In this document: piece after piece, positions 36,952-45,882 of the stretch
How positions within the stretch are numbered: position 1 is the first letter of the stretch
How the letters are laid out: each line of letters starts with the position of its first letter
Assembly (NCBI RefSeq): GCF_001411475.1
Contig: NZ_LLWH01000165.1
Coordinates: 1 to 64,000, forward strand
DNA from: Pseudomonas endophytica
GTDB lineage: Bacteria > Pseudomonadota > Gammaproteobacteria > Pseudomonadales > Pseudomonadaceae
Length of the DNA: 64,000 nucleotides
Reading direction: 5' to 3'
Notes under the pieces: generated by a model
The model's database searches: none
Told to the model about the DNA's origin: nothing
The model's input: the letters and a program-made list of their open reading frames with translations, nothing else
Position numbers and translations under genes: made by a program

Positions 36952-37073
36952 CTGGCAGAGCGCTCCGCCAGATGTTCACACCGGTCTAAGGTTAGAAGGT
37001 ACGGGGCGCTCGTTGGCTGCATTGACATGAATATCTCCAGTAAAAGTGGCGTGCTGTACTCAGTGCGCGGGCA
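36952..37073. repeat. Chimeric repeat patch: TonB-receptor 3' end fused to a RidA-type leader
   Basis: Bases 36952-36997 match 45843-45888 (the terminator palindrome and last codons of the TonB receptor) at 42 of 46 positions, and 36998-37011 matches a further block at 45913-45926. Bases 37025-37073 match 26891-26939 (the start codon and leader of the RidA gene) at 41 of 49. The rest of the 186-base gap between the DctM and LysR genes shows no gene. Confidence 0.75.
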
Positions 37074-37097
37074 CGTCTTGGCGTTGGTAATCGCGCT

Positions 37098-37967
37098 TCA
37101 CGCCCGACTCCAAAACGCTTCGGCTGATTGACTCAGTGTTGTTTTAGGGCGGGTTAGGTGAATTTCCAGCGGGATATCCCAGCTTTCATCGAGGGCTCTG
37201 ACTAAGCGCCCGTCGAGGATTTCTTGCTCGGTCAGGCTTTTGGGCAACCACGCCACGCCTTTGCTCTCCAGCGCCATGGACATCAGCACCGCTGCAAGGT
37301 GGCTGCTAAACAAGGGTTTGAGGTGAAGGTAATCCTCCTTGCCGCGCAACCTATGGGCGACGATGCGACCCAACCCTGATTCATGGGTATACGCCAAGTA
37401 AGGCAATGCCGCAGCCGAGGTGCCGAACGGTGTGTGAGCACTGGCAAGCGGCACCAACACATCTTCGCCCACCGGCTTGCTAATGAACTGATCGGGTGCC
37501 AATAGCGGCGGCACATCGGGATGACGGTGACACAGCAAAAATTGAATTTGGCCATGAATCAGCATCTGCTCACAGACCGCCATGCTGCCTGAGTGCAGTT
37601 GCACAGATTCAATAGGCGCACCGTTTTCCGAGCTACGCAGCCACTTAGGGAAAAAGGTAAACGACAGCGAGTGAGTGGCGGCAAATTGCAGCGATCTGGC
37701 AGCGATTCCGGCGACTTCTTGGGCTTCATTGCGCATTCTGTAGAGCTGCCTGGCAGCCTCTTGGGCGCTGGGTAATATCTGCCGGCCTGCCTCAGTCAGC
37801 GTGGCGCCTTGAGGGGTGCGCACAAATAACTCGACTCCCATCCAATTTTCCAGTGAACGGACTCTGCGGCTAAAGGCTGGCTGCGTCACATGTCGCGCCT
37901 CTGCCGCCCGTACAAAACTGCCGTATTCGGCAAGCGCCGACAGGTCTTCTAACCAAACCAGTTCCAA
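37098..37967 (-). CDS. LysR-family regulator, probable activator of tarD
   Basis: 289 residues. The helix-turn-helix is in WLEDLSALAEYGSFVRAAEARHVTQPAFSRRVRSLE, taken in pieces, followed by a normal substrate-binding domain. The open frame reaches 38054, but family alignment starts at LELVWLEDL. There a TTG at 37967 sits eight bases after a perfect AGGAGG, so TTG is the likely start. This leaves 99 bases for the divergent promoter shared with the D-tartrate dehydratase gene. It most likely senses tartrate or a similar acid. Confidence 0.87.
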   Translation of the reverse strand: MELVWLEDLSALAEYGSFVRAAEARHVTQPAFSRRVRSLENWMGVELFVRTPQGATLTEAGRQILPSAQEAARQLYRMRNEAQEVAGIAARSLQFAATHSLSFTFFPKWLRSSENGAPIESVQLHSGSMAVCEQMLIHGQIQFLLCHRHPDVPPLLAPDQFISKPVGEDVLVPLASAHTPFGTSAAALPYLAYTHESGLGRIVAHRLRGKEDYLHLKPLFSSHLAAVLMSMALESKGVAWLPKSLTEQEILDGRLVRALDESWDIPLEIHLTRPKTTLSQSAEAFWSRA

Positions 37968-38066
37968 AGGCCATGCCTCCTGTGCATAGGGTGCGGCATT
38001 AATAGCATTGGGCGAGTCATCGGGCAAAGCATAACGTGCCCTCACACACAACAAGAGGGACCCGTC

Positions 38067-39236
38067 ATGCGCATCGTCGATATCCGTGAAAAAACCGTTT
38101 CCATTGCCTCCCCGATTGCCAACGCCTACATCGACTTCTCGAAAATGACCTGCTCGGTGGTGGCGGTCGTCACCGATGTAATTCGTGATGGCAAGCCAGT
38201 GATTGGTTATGGCTTCAATTCAAACGGCCGTTACGGCCAAGGCGCGCTGATGCGTGATCGCTTTTTGGCGCGTGTCAGCGAAGCGGATCCCGACACTCTC
38301 ATCGACCATGAGAACAACAACTTAGACCCGTTCGCCATCTGGAAAACCCTGATGACCAACGAAAAGCCAGGCGGGCACGGTGAGCGCTCGGTCGCCGTCG
38401 GTACCCTCGACATGGCGGTGTGGGACGCCGTGGCCAAGATCGAAGGCAAACCGCTGTATCGTCTGCTGGCCGATCGCTATCGCGGCGGCGTGGCGGATGA
38501 CAAAGTCTGGGTCTACGCAGCAGGCGGCTATTACTACCCCGGCAAAGATCAAACCAAACTTAAAGCCGAAATGCAGAGCTATTTGGACCGTGGCTACGAC
38601 GTGGTCAAGATGAAGATTGGCGCGGTACCTCTGGACGAAGACATTCGCCGTATCGAAGCCGTGCTTGAGGTGGTCGGTGATGGTCGTCGGTTGGCGGTGG
38701 ACGCCAATGGTCGTTTCGATCTCAAGACCGGTATTGCTTACGCCGAAGCTATTAAAAAGTACAACCTCTTCTGGTACGAAGAAGTGGGCGACCCGCTGGA
38801 CTACGCGCTGCAAGCCGAACTTGCCAACCACTATGAACTGCCCATGGCGACCGGAGAAAACCTGTTCTCGCATCAGGACGCGCGCAACCTTCTGCGCCAC
38901 GGCGGCATGCGTCCTGATCGTGACTACCTTCAGTTTGATTGCGCACTGTCTTACGGACTGGTGGAGTACATGCGCACGCTCAAGGTGATGGAAGAAATGG
39001 GCTGGTCCTCACGCCGCGTCGTGCCGCACGGCGGCCACCAGATGTCCCTGAATATCGCGGCGGGTCTGCACTTGGGCGGCAACGAATCGTACCCCGATGT
39101 GTTCCAGCCGTTTGGCGGCTTTGCGGACGGTATCCACGTCGAAAATGGCTATGTCGGTCTGCCGAACATTCCTGGGGTGGGCTTTGAAGCCAAGTCCGCT
39201 TTGTACGCCGTTATGCGTGAGCTGGGCGAAGGCTGA
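38067..39236 (+). CDS. tarD: D(-)-tartrate dehydratase, enolase superfamily
   Basis: 389 residues, the same length as Bradyrhizobium TarD. The active site is complete with a constant one-residue offset from that enzyme: Lys181 and Lys183 in VKMKIGA, metal ligands Asp212 (VDANGRF), Glu238/239 (WYEEV) and Glu264 (ATGEN), and His321 (VVPHGGHQM). The opening ANAYIDFSKMTCSVVAVVTD is also typical. It dehydrates D-tartrate to oxaloacetate. The gene is divergent from a LysR regulator and 101 bases upstream of a C4-dicarboxylate carrier, forming a compact uptake and breakdown unit. Confidence 0.9.
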   Translation: MRIVDIREKTVSIASPIANAYIDFSKMTCSVVAVVTDVIRDGKPVIGYGFNSNGRYGQGALMRDRFLARVSEADPDTLIDHENNNLDPFAIWKTLMTNEKPGGHGERSVAVGTLDMAVWDAVAKIEGKPLYRLLADRYRGGVADDKVWVYAAGGYYYPGKDQTKLKAEMQSYLDRGYDVVKMKIGAVPLDEDIRRIEAVLEVVGDGRRLAVDANGRFDLKTGIAYAEAIKKYNLFWYEEVGDPLDYALQAELANHYELPMATGENLFSHQDARNLLRHGGMRPDRDYLQFDCALSYGLVEYMRTLKVMEEMGWSSRRVVPHGGHQMSLNIAAGLHLGGNESYPDVFQPFGGFADGIHVENGYVGLPNIPGVGFEAKSALYAVMRELGEG

Positions 39237-39337
39237 TCAGCTTCGATCTGCGGCCGCTATCAATGGGGCCGCAGATACAGGCGTGCACCACTGACGCCTC
39301 CCACATGCCCATCACAACAATAATATGAGGTGCTCCC

Positions 39338-40645
39338 GTGGAAATTTCGAAGTCCCGCTGGTATAGCCAGCTGTATGTGCAAGTGCTGATCGGCATCGTG
39401 ATGGGTGCCGCCATCGGTTATTTCATGCCGGATATAGGCGCTAAGCTCCAACCTTTCGCCGATGGCTTTATCAAGCTGATCAAGATGCTCTTGGCACCCA
39501 TTATTTTCGGGACGGTGGTGGTCGGTATCGCGAAAATGGGCAGCATTAAAGAGGTCGGACGCATTGGTGTAAAAGCGCTGATTTACTTTGAGATTCTCTC
39601 AACCATCGCCCTGGTTGTCGGCCTGATCGTGGTCAATGTCGTCAAGCCTGGCGAGGGTATGAATATTAACCCCAGCGCGCTGGATGCCAGTGCTATCAAC
39701 AAGTACAGCCAAGCAGCCACGGAACAAGGCGGCACCATTGATTTCTTTCTTAACATCATCCCTCACACCTTCGTTGGTGCCTTTTCCAATGGCGTCATGC
39801 TCCAGGTCATTCTGCTGTCGGTGCTGATGGGTGTTGCACTGGTTCAAATGGGCGAAACCAGCAAACCACTGATCAACACCATCGACTTGTTCCTTCAGGG
39901 TCTGTTCAAGATCGTGGCAATGGTGATGCGCTTGGCTCCGATTGGTGCTGGTGCTGGCATGGCCTTTACCATCGGCAAATACGGGATCGGCACCTTACTG
40001 TCACTCGGCCAGTTGCTGATTGCGCTCTATATCACCACCTTGATTTTCATTGTGGTGGTGCTGGGGGCCGTGGCGCGTTGGTCGGGCATGCCACTGATGC
40101 ATTTTCTACGCTACTTCAAGGATGAAATTTTAATCACCCTGGGCACTTGCTCGACCGAAGCGGTGTTGCCACGCATGATGGTGAAGCTTGAAAAGCTCGG
40201 CTGCAAAAAATCGGTGGTGGGCATGGTCTTGCCCACGGGGTACACCTTTAATGCAGACGGCACCTGCATCTACCTCACCATGGCGGCTATTTTTATCGCC
40301 CAAGCGACCAATACACCGCTGACCTTTATGGATCAAATGATTCTGTTGGGCGTATTCCTGCTGACCTCCAAGGGCTCGGCTGGCGTAGCGGGTGCGGGGT
40401 TTGTAACGCTGGCGGCGACGTTGACCACCATCCACTCAATACCGCTGGTGGGTCTGGTATTGCTGTTGGGCATCGACCGTTTTCTCAACGAAGCGCGGGC
40501 CGTGACAAACCTGATTGGCAATGGTATAGGCACCATCGCCATTGCCAAGTGGGACAACTCATTCGATGTTCAAGCGTGCGAACGGGAAATCGCTGCCATG
40601 AAGCACGAAAAGGCACAAAGGAAGGCATTACTGGCGCAAAAATAA
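39338..40645 (+). CDS. dctA: C4-dicarboxylate:cation symporter (DctA)
   Basis: 435 residues of the DAACS/DctA family. Diagnostic segments are MLLAPIIFGTVVVGIA, GTCSTEAVLPRMMVKLEKLGC, GYTFNADGTCIYLTMAAIFIAQA, TSKGSAGVAGAGFVTLAATL and the cation-site RAVTNLIGNGIGT. It imports succinate, fumarate, malate and related acids such as tartrate. Placed after tarD, it probably serves D-tartrate uptake here and need not be the main succinate carrier of the cell. A terminator follows at 40678. Confidence 0.9.
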   Translation: MEISKSRWYSQLYVQVLIGIVMGAAIGYFMPDIGAKLQPFADGFIKLIKMLLAPIIFGTVVVGIAKMGSIKEVGRIGVKALIYFEILSTIALVVGLIVVNVVKPGEGMNINPSALDASAINKYSQAATEQGGTIDFFLNIIPHTFVGAFSNGVMLQVILLSVLMGVALVQMGETSKPLINTIDLFLQGLFKIVAMVMRLAPIGAGAGMAFTIGKYGIGTLLSLGQLLIALYITTLIFIVVVLGAVARWSGMPLMHFLRYFKDEILITLGTCSTEAVLPRMMVKLEKLGCKKSVVGMVLPTGYTFNADGTCIYLTMAAIFIAQATNTPLTFMDQMILLGVFLLTSKGSAGVAGAGFVTLAATLTTIHSIPLVGLVLLLGIDRFLNEARAVTNLIGNGIGTIAIAKWDNSFDVQACEREIAAMKHEKAQRKALLAQK

Positions 40646-40677
40646 CGTCTGAACGATCCTGCCGACACTGACCCTGC

Positions 40678-40706
40678 GGGGGCTGCGTATTACCGCAGCC
40701 CCCTTT
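40678..40706 (+). terminator. Intrinsic terminator after dctA
   Basis: GGGGGCTGCG and CGCAGCCCCC form a perfect 10-bp stem with a six-base loop (TATTAC), followed by TTT. It lies 33 bases after the dctA stop. Confidence 0.8.
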
Positions 40707-40844
40707 GCCGTTGTATAGCGCTGCCGACCCAGCGACAATGCGGGCTCCGTAATCGCAAAACCCTTTGATGCAGAGTCGCATGACGTCTACCTGCTTTGAA
40801 CGCTTTGCATGAGTGACCCGCTCCGGCCGAAAAGACTCCTCACC

Positions 40845-41732
40845 ATGACCAAACGCTATGCAACTCTCGACGATGTGGCCAAGGCCGCAGGACTGTCCCG
40901 CGCCCAAGTGTCACGAGCGTTAAGTGGTAAGCCTGGGGTGTTGCCTCAAACCTTAGAGCGCATACAAGCTGTGGCCGCGCAGTTGGATTACAAGCCCAAC
41001 TTGGCCGCACGCAGCTTGGTGTCCGCACGCTCCTCGATTGTCGGGCTGGTCATTGGCGACCCCAATAACCCTTTTCATATTCAGTTGGCGCAAGCAGTCG
41101 ATCAGCATTTGAGCGCGGCGGGCTTCGACCCAGTGGTGTCATTGCGGGCCGTGTACATCGGCAGCAAACGTATCAACCACCCGCGAGTGACGACGATTGC
41201 CGTGGACGACGAGACTGCCGTGCGCATGGCCATCACGCATCTGATCAACCTTGGGCATCGACACATCGCGCATTTGGGCGGCGGCAGCGAAGCCTCGGCA
41301 CGCCAGCGCACTCAGGTGTATTGCAAAACCATGCGTGAGGCCGGTCTTAAACCGCGCTTCTTTAGGGGCAGCCACGATGCAGCATCAGGTCGACGCGGGG
41401 TCGACCTGTTGTTTGCCGAAGGCCCGGCACCCACCGCAATCTTCGCCTCCAACGACTTTATTGCGCTGGGGGTTATGGACAGGCTCAAGGGCATGGGCCT
41501 GTCGGTGCCTGAAGACGTATCGGTGGTTGGCTTCGACGATGTCCCCGCCGCGGCCAGTGAAGTGTTTTCCTTGTCCACCTTGCGTCAAGACACCGATCAA
41601 CAAGCGCGGACCGCCGTGGCAGCCCTAGTGACGTTGATCAACAACCCTAACACCGAGTCGACGCGCAAGGTGATGCCAGTGGAGCTAATCCTCAGGCGCT
41701 CATCGGCGGCCCCCAAGCGCAGCGCCGATTAA
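40845..41732 (+). CDS. LacI-family regulator with shortened effector domain
   Basis: 295 residues. The LacI DNA-binding domain starts YATLDDVAKAAGLSRAQVSRAL and the hinge is complete. In the effector domain the text runs from GFDPVVSLRA directly into VYIGSKRINHPRVTTIAVDD. About 35-45 residues normally found between these blocks (the DGLILxG region) are missing, and the protein is correspondingly shorter than the usual 330-340. The reading frame is kept, so it may be expressed but blind to its ligand. The downstream gluconate dehydrogenase operon has a LacI-type operator. The ATG at 40845 is favoured by family alignment. Confidence 0.82.
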   Translation: MTKRYATLDDVAKAAGLSRAQVSRALSGKPGVLPQTLERIQAVAAQLDYKPNLAARSLVSARSSIVGLVIGDPNNPFHIQLAQAVDQHLSAAGFDPVVSLRAVYIGSKRINHPRVTTIAVDDETAVRMAITHLINLGHRHIAHLGGGSEASARQRTQVYCKTMREAGLKPRFFRGSHDAASGRRGVDLLFAEGPAPTAIFASNDFIALGVMDRLKGMGLSVPEDVSVVGFDDVPAAASEVFSLSTLRQDTDQQARTAVAALVTLINNPNTESTRKVMPVELILRRSSAAPKRSAD

Positions 41733-41858
41733 CCACTGGGCTTACAACATACGTATTCATTTGACGCGGCAAAACGCCACATCTACCATCCGCCCCGTCA
41801 GTGACCTCAGCGGCTCCTCTCCCCTGGACGTTTGAGCGAGCTGTTTTTTTTGCAACAC

Positions 41859-41878
41859 CAATGGAAGCGCTTCCATTG
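41859..41878. promoter_or_regulatory. LacI-family operator upstream of the gluconate dehydrogenase operon
   Basis: CAATGGAAGCGCTTCCATTG, a perfect 20-bp palindrome with a central GC step, 57 bases before the small-subunit gene. It is presumably bound by the adjacent LacI protein. Confidence 0.78.
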
Positions 41879-41934
41879 CACATTTCAGCGCCACTTTTGG
41901 CACAGGCTGGATCAATTGGACCAAGGAAATTGAG

Positions 41935-42660
41935 ATGAAAAGGCGGAGTGTTCTTAAAGCGGGCTTGGTGCTGGTGGCAACCAGCGCCTTGGCCGCGGTG
42001 TATCGACCGGCTGGGGCCGCGTTGCGCGTATTCAACGGAGGCAACCGCTGGCATGCCAAGGAAACCCTGCCGCCTGTACCGGTAGACGCCAGCCAACGGA
42101 TGTTTCTCACCGACAAGGAATTTGCCCAGATCAAGGCCATCTTTGATCGCTTGATCCCCGCCGATGACTTGAGCATGAGCGCCTCCGAGGCGGGCTGTGT
42201 GGTGTTCGTCGACCACCAATTGGCCGGTGACTATGGCAAAGGCACGTGGCGCTACCTAACCGGCCCGGAACAAAAAGGCACTGTGTCGCAAGGCGATCAG
42301 TCACTCGACGGCCCAGCCGATCTGTACCGCAAAGGCTTGGCGGAGTTGGACGACTACTGCCAGCGTGAGTTGAACGCTCCGTTCGAAGCATTGAGCGCCG
42401 ATCAACAAGACACCCTGCTCGAACACATGGAAGCTGGCCATGTGGCATTAGCCTCCGTGCCCTCACAAGTGCTGTTCAAGCAAATGCTTGCCAACGTTCA
42501 AGAAGGCTTCTTCGCAGACCCGCTCTACGGCGGCAATAAAGACATGGTCGGCTGGAAAATGATCGGCTTCCCCGGCTCGCGTTATGACTACCGCGACTAC
42601 GTCGAGCAGCGCGGGCAAAAGCTTGAGATCACACCGGTGAGCATCATCGGTCGCTTTTAA
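41935..42660 (+). CDS. Gluconate 2-dehydrogenase subunit 3 (small Tat subunit)
   Basis: 241 residues with a twin-arginine leader (MKRRSVLKAGLVLVATSA). The body matches the gluconate 2-dehydrogenase subunit 3 family: FLTDKEFAQIKAIFDRLIPADD, ASEAGCVVFVDHQLAGDYG and FADPLYGGNKDMVGWKMIGFPG. It chaperones or hitch-hikes the flavoprotein subunit through the Tat system. The order small subunit, GMC subunit, cytochrome c is that of the pseudomonad gluconate dehydrogenase operon. Glucoside 3-dehydrogenase complexes have the same layout and remain an alternative. Confidence 0.88.
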   Translation: MKRRSVLKAGLVLVATSALAAVYRPAGAALRVFNGGNRWHAKETLPPVPVDASQRMFLTDKEFAQIKAIFDRLIPADDLSMSASEAGCVVFVDHQLAGDYGKGTWRYLTGPEQKGTVSQGDQSLDGPADLYRKGLAELDDYCQRELNAPFEALSADQQDTLLEHMEAGHVALASVPSQVLFKQMLANVQEGFFADPLYGGNKDMVGWKMIGFPGSRYDYRDYVEQRGQKLEITPVSIIGRF

Positions 42661-42715
42661 CCTGTCACTAAAAAAACTAAACGCCGCCAAGGCGTAGCCT
42701 GATTTGGAAGTAAAC

Positions 42716-44488
42716 ATGACCTATACACGACCAAAAGCCGATGTCGTCATCGTCGGCCTAGGGTGGGCTGGCTCTTTAATGGCCGAGGAACTCACCCGCG
42801 CAGGGCTCAATACGGTAGCCATAGAGCGTGGCGTCTGGGAAGAAGCCAATAAAAACTACCCGCCCAGCATTGCTGCCGACGAACTGCGTTACGGGGCCCG
42901 CCGCGAAGCGCTAAAGCCACCTAGCGTAGAAACCCTGACTTTTCGCAACAACCCTCGCCAGACCGCATTGCCGGGCCGAGATTTTAATATCTGGCAGATG
43001 GGCTTCAGTGTGGGTGGCGCAGGCAAACACTGGGCGGCCAATGCTTGGCGCTTCAACCCCTCAGATTTCATCATGGCCACACGGGTCAAAGAGCGTTATC
43101 ACAACATGCCGCTCGCTGATGGTCTGATCGTTCAGGATTGGGGCGTGACCTATGACGATCTAGAGGCGCATTACGACCGCTGGGAAAAAATTGCCGGGAT
43201 CGCAGGCAAGGCTGGGGTCATCAACGGTCAAGCACAAGCAGGTGGCAACCCCTTCGAAGGCTCGCGCACCGATGAATACCCGACACCGGCCATGGCACGC
43301 TCGCATTGGAATGAAAAATTCCGCGAGACCACCGAAAAGATGGGCCTGCACCCCTTCCCTATTCCGGCAGGTACCCTTGGTGCGCCTTATACCAACCCGT
43401 TGGGCATCAACTTGGCGCCGTGTACTTACTGCGGATTCTGTGGGTTCTACGGCTGCGGCAACTGGTCTAAATCCTCGCCCAATGCCTGCGTGATCCCAGC
43501 CTTGGTGATGCGCAAAAACTTTACCCTGCTCACAGAATGCACCGTCCTCAAAGCAGAGAAAGCACCGGACGGTAAGACAGTGACCGGGGTCACGTTCAAG
43601 GACTCAGACGGTAATGTGGGCTTCCAGCCTGCTGACATCGTGGTCTTCTCTGCTTATCAACTGGACAACGTGCGCCTGCTGTTGCTCTCGCAAATCGGCA
43701 CGCCGTATGACCCGGCAACGCGTACCGGCACCGTTGGCCGCGGTTACAACTACCAGACCATGTCCTACGGGTTCCTGTATTACCAAAATGAGCAGATGAA
43801 CCCGTTCATTTCCACCGGTGCGCTATCAACTCAGATCGATGACTTCAACGGCGACAATTTCGATCACACCGGGCTTGGTTTTATTGGTGGCGCGGGTATT
43901 CAGGCGCTCTCCGACCAAGGCACGCCCATCAGCATGACCGACCGCGTGCCAACCGGAACCAAACTCTGGGGCTCGCAGTGGAAAAAAGCCTTCCAGCAGA
44001 GCTACCAAAACTACGCCAAGATCCAAGGTCAAGGCACCTCCTACTCGCACGTTGACGCGTACCTCTCACTCGATCCGACTTACAAGGACAGTAACGGTCA
44101 GCCCTTACTGCGCATGACGTTCGACTACAACGACAACGACCGGCGTATGTCGACCTTCGTCAAAGGCAAAATCGAAGACATCTGCCAACAGAGCGGCGCG
44201 AAATCCTGGGAAACAGTGTCCTTCCCAGACCAAGCTAACTCGCCCATGCGCGGCTACGACAGCTCGCACACCATTGGCGGTGCGGTGATGGGCCTTGATC
44301 CCGCCACCTCGGTACTCAACCGCTACCAGCAATGCTGGGACGTCCACAATCTGTTCGTCTGCGGTGCCTCGTCATACCCCAACAACGGTGGCTACAACCC
44401 TACCGGCACACTCAGCGCCCTAACGCTGTGGACGGCCAAAGCCATCATCAATGACTACATCCGCCAGCCTGGCTTGCTGACACGATAA
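42716..44488 (+). CDS. GMC-family flavoprotein, catalytic subunit of gluconate 2-dehydrogenase
   Basis: 590 residues. The FAD-binding motif is DVVIVGLGWAGSLMAEEL, with a GMC signature region near FSVGGAGKHWAANAWRF. A cysteine-rich block CTYCGFCGFYGCG plus a later NAC is the [3Fe-4S] site known in membrane-bound FAD gluconate and glucose dehydrogenases. The catalytic histidine pair is likely in the C-terminal HTIGGAVMG and NNGGYNPTG segments. The ATG at 42716 has a GGAAG site. It oxidises gluconate to 2-ketogluconate in the periplasm and donates electrons to the cytochrome encoded next. Confidence 0.88.
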   Translation: MTYTRPKADVVIVGLGWAGSLMAEELTRAGLNTVAIERGVWEEANKNYPPSIAADELRYGARREALKPPSVETLTFRNNPRQTALPGRDFNIWQMGFSVGGAGKHWAANAWRFNPSDFIMATRVKERYHNMPLADGLIVQDWGVTYDDLEAHYDRWEKIAGIAGKAGVINGQAQAGGNPFEGSRTDEYPTPAMARSHWNEKFRETTEKMGLHPFPIPAGTLGAPYTNPLGINLAPCTYCGFCGFYGCGNWSKSSPNACVIPALVMRKNFTLLTECTVLKAEKAPDGKTVTGVTFKDSDGNVGFQPADIVVFSAYQLDNVRLLLLSQIGTPYDPATRTGTVGRGYNYQTMSYGFLYYQNEQMNPFISTGALSTQIDDFNGDNFDHTGLGFIGGAGIQALSDQGTPISMTDRVPTGTKLWGSQWKKAFQQSYQNYAKIQGQGTSYSHVDAYLSLDPTYKDSNGQPLLRMTFDYNDNDRRMSTFVKGKIEDICQQSGAKSWETVSFPDQANSPMRGYDSSHTIGGAVMGLDPATSVLNRYQQCWDVHNLFVCGASSYPNNGGYNPTGTLSALTLWTAKAIINDYIRQPGLLTR

Positions 44489-44498
44489 GGAGATCGCA

Positions 44499-45791
44499 AT
44501 GAGCACGTTAAAGACAGTTGCGGCTGCCGTCATTGCCTGCGCGGTAGTGGGTGGCGTGGGCTTTATTGCCTTTGCCGAGTACGGCCAGCACAAAAACTTT
44601 GCGTCGATCAGCGCCAAGGTGGATAGCGCCGACCCGGCCCAAGTCAAGCGCGGCCAGTACGTTGCGATCACCAGCGATTGTGTCGCGTGCCATACCGTGC
44701 CTGGCGGTCAACCGTATGCCGGGGGCTACGCGCTGCAAACGCCTTTTGGCACGATCAAAGCGTCCAACATCACCCAAGACACCGAGACGGGAATTGGCGG
44801 CTGGAGCCTGGATCAATTTGACAAGGCGGTACGCCATGGCATCGGTACTCACGGCTATCTATACCCCGCCATGCCTTATACCGCTTACACCAAGATGAGC
44901 GACCAAGATGTGGCTGATTTATATGCCTACATCAGCACCCTTGCTCCGGTTAAACACAAGGTCGTGGAGAACGAACTGCCATTCCCGTTCAACCAGCGCA
45001 TGCTGCTGGCGGGCTGGAATCTGTTGTTTTTCAAAGATGAACCGTTCATTGCCACATCGGGCACCCCGCCACAGGTCGCACGCGGTGACTATCTGGTCAA
45101 CGGCCCTGGGCACTGCGCAGCCTGCCATACCGCGAAAAACCTACTGGGCGGTGACGTTGCCGAGGCGTTGCAAGGCGGTACATTACAGGGCTGGCACGCT
45201 CCCGATCTCACCTCCAACCCGCATACCGGGCTTGGCAAGTGGAGTGACGAGGACGTCATAAGCTACCTCAAGACCGGCAGCAGTCGTCAGTCGGTCGCTT
45301 CCGGCCCAATGCTTGAGGCGGTGGAGAACTCCACCCAGCATATGAATGATCAAGACTTGCAAGCGATCACCGCGTACTTGAAAACCCTGCCATCGGGCAA
45401 GGCCGAAGTGCCGGTTGCGGTGGCTGCCAGCGACCCGCAGATGATTCAAGGCAAGCGCGTGTTCGAGAGCCAGTGCGAGGCGTGCCACGTGTCCAGTGGT
45501 GCGGGTGTGCGACGCATGATTCCCGAGTTACGCGGCAATGCGCAGGTTAACGCCAAGGATCCGGCCAGCCTGCTCAACGTGGTGCTGATGGGAGCCGATG
45601 CGCCGCTCACGGCAGGTAACCCAACCGGCGCAGGCATGCCGCGTTTCGATTGGAAGCTGGCCGATGAAGACATTGCTGCGGTGCAGACCTACATTCGCAA
45701 TAGCTGGGGTAACAGCGCTGCAAAAGTAACGGCTGAACAGGTCAAGGCAGCACGTGCCGAAGTGGGTGCCAAGCCTTGGCTTGGGCACTGA
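44499..45791 (+). CDS. Three-haem cytochrome c subunit of gluconate 2-dehydrogenase
   Basis: 430 residues with an N-terminal membrane anchor (VAAAVIACAVVGGVGFIAF) and three haem sites: CVACH, CAACH and CEACH. It is related to the cytochrome at 20785 (both share CVACHTVPGG, followed by GAPFAGG or QPYAGG), so the two are paralogues serving different dehydrogenases. It begins ten bases after the GMC stop and transfers electrons from the flavoprotein to ubiquinone. Confidence 0.9.
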   Translation: MSTLKTVAAAVIACAVVGGVGFIAFAEYGQHKNFASISAKVDSADPAQVKRGQYVAITSDCVACHTVPGGQPYAGGYALQTPFGTIKASNITQDTETGIGGWSLDQFDKAVRHGIGTHGYLYPAMPYTAYTKMSDQDVADLYAYISTLAPVKHKVVENELPFPFNQRMLLAGWNLLFFKDEPFIATSGTPPQVARGDYLVNGPGHCAACHTAKNLLGGDVAEALQGGTLQGWHAPDLTSNPHTGLGKWSDEDVISYLKTGSSRQSVASGPMLEAVENSTQHMNDQDLQAITAYLKTLPSGKAEVPVAVAASDPQMIQGKRVFESQCEACHVSSGAGVRRMIPELRGNAQVNAKDPASLLNVVLMGADAPLTAGNPTGAGMPRFDWKLADEDIAAVQTYIRNSWGNSAAKVTAEQVKAARAEVGAKPWLGH

Positions 45792-45840
45792 ATGAGGCCG
45801 TCAGCCGCGCTTAAAAACGCGGTACTGGCTAGCCGTTGAG

Positions 45841-45864
45841 GTCTGGCGGAGCGCTCCGCCAGAC
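45841..45864. terminator. Perfect 24-bp palindrome between convergent genes
   Basis: The arms GTCTGGCGGAGC and GCTCCGCCAGAC are exact complements. It lies between the cytochrome c and TonB receptor stops and can act as a terminator in both directions although no T tract follows. A near copy occurs at 36952. Confidence 0.55.
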
Positions 45865-45882
45865 GTTCACACCGGTGTAAGG

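Noticed and set aside
36843..37028. 61-codon minus-strand frame starting at a RidA-like ATG
   Set aside because: The ATG and Shine-Dalgarno come from the duplicated RidA leader, but the codons that follow are a TonB-receptor tail out of context and then antisense to dctM. It is a by-product of the chimeric patch, not a gene.
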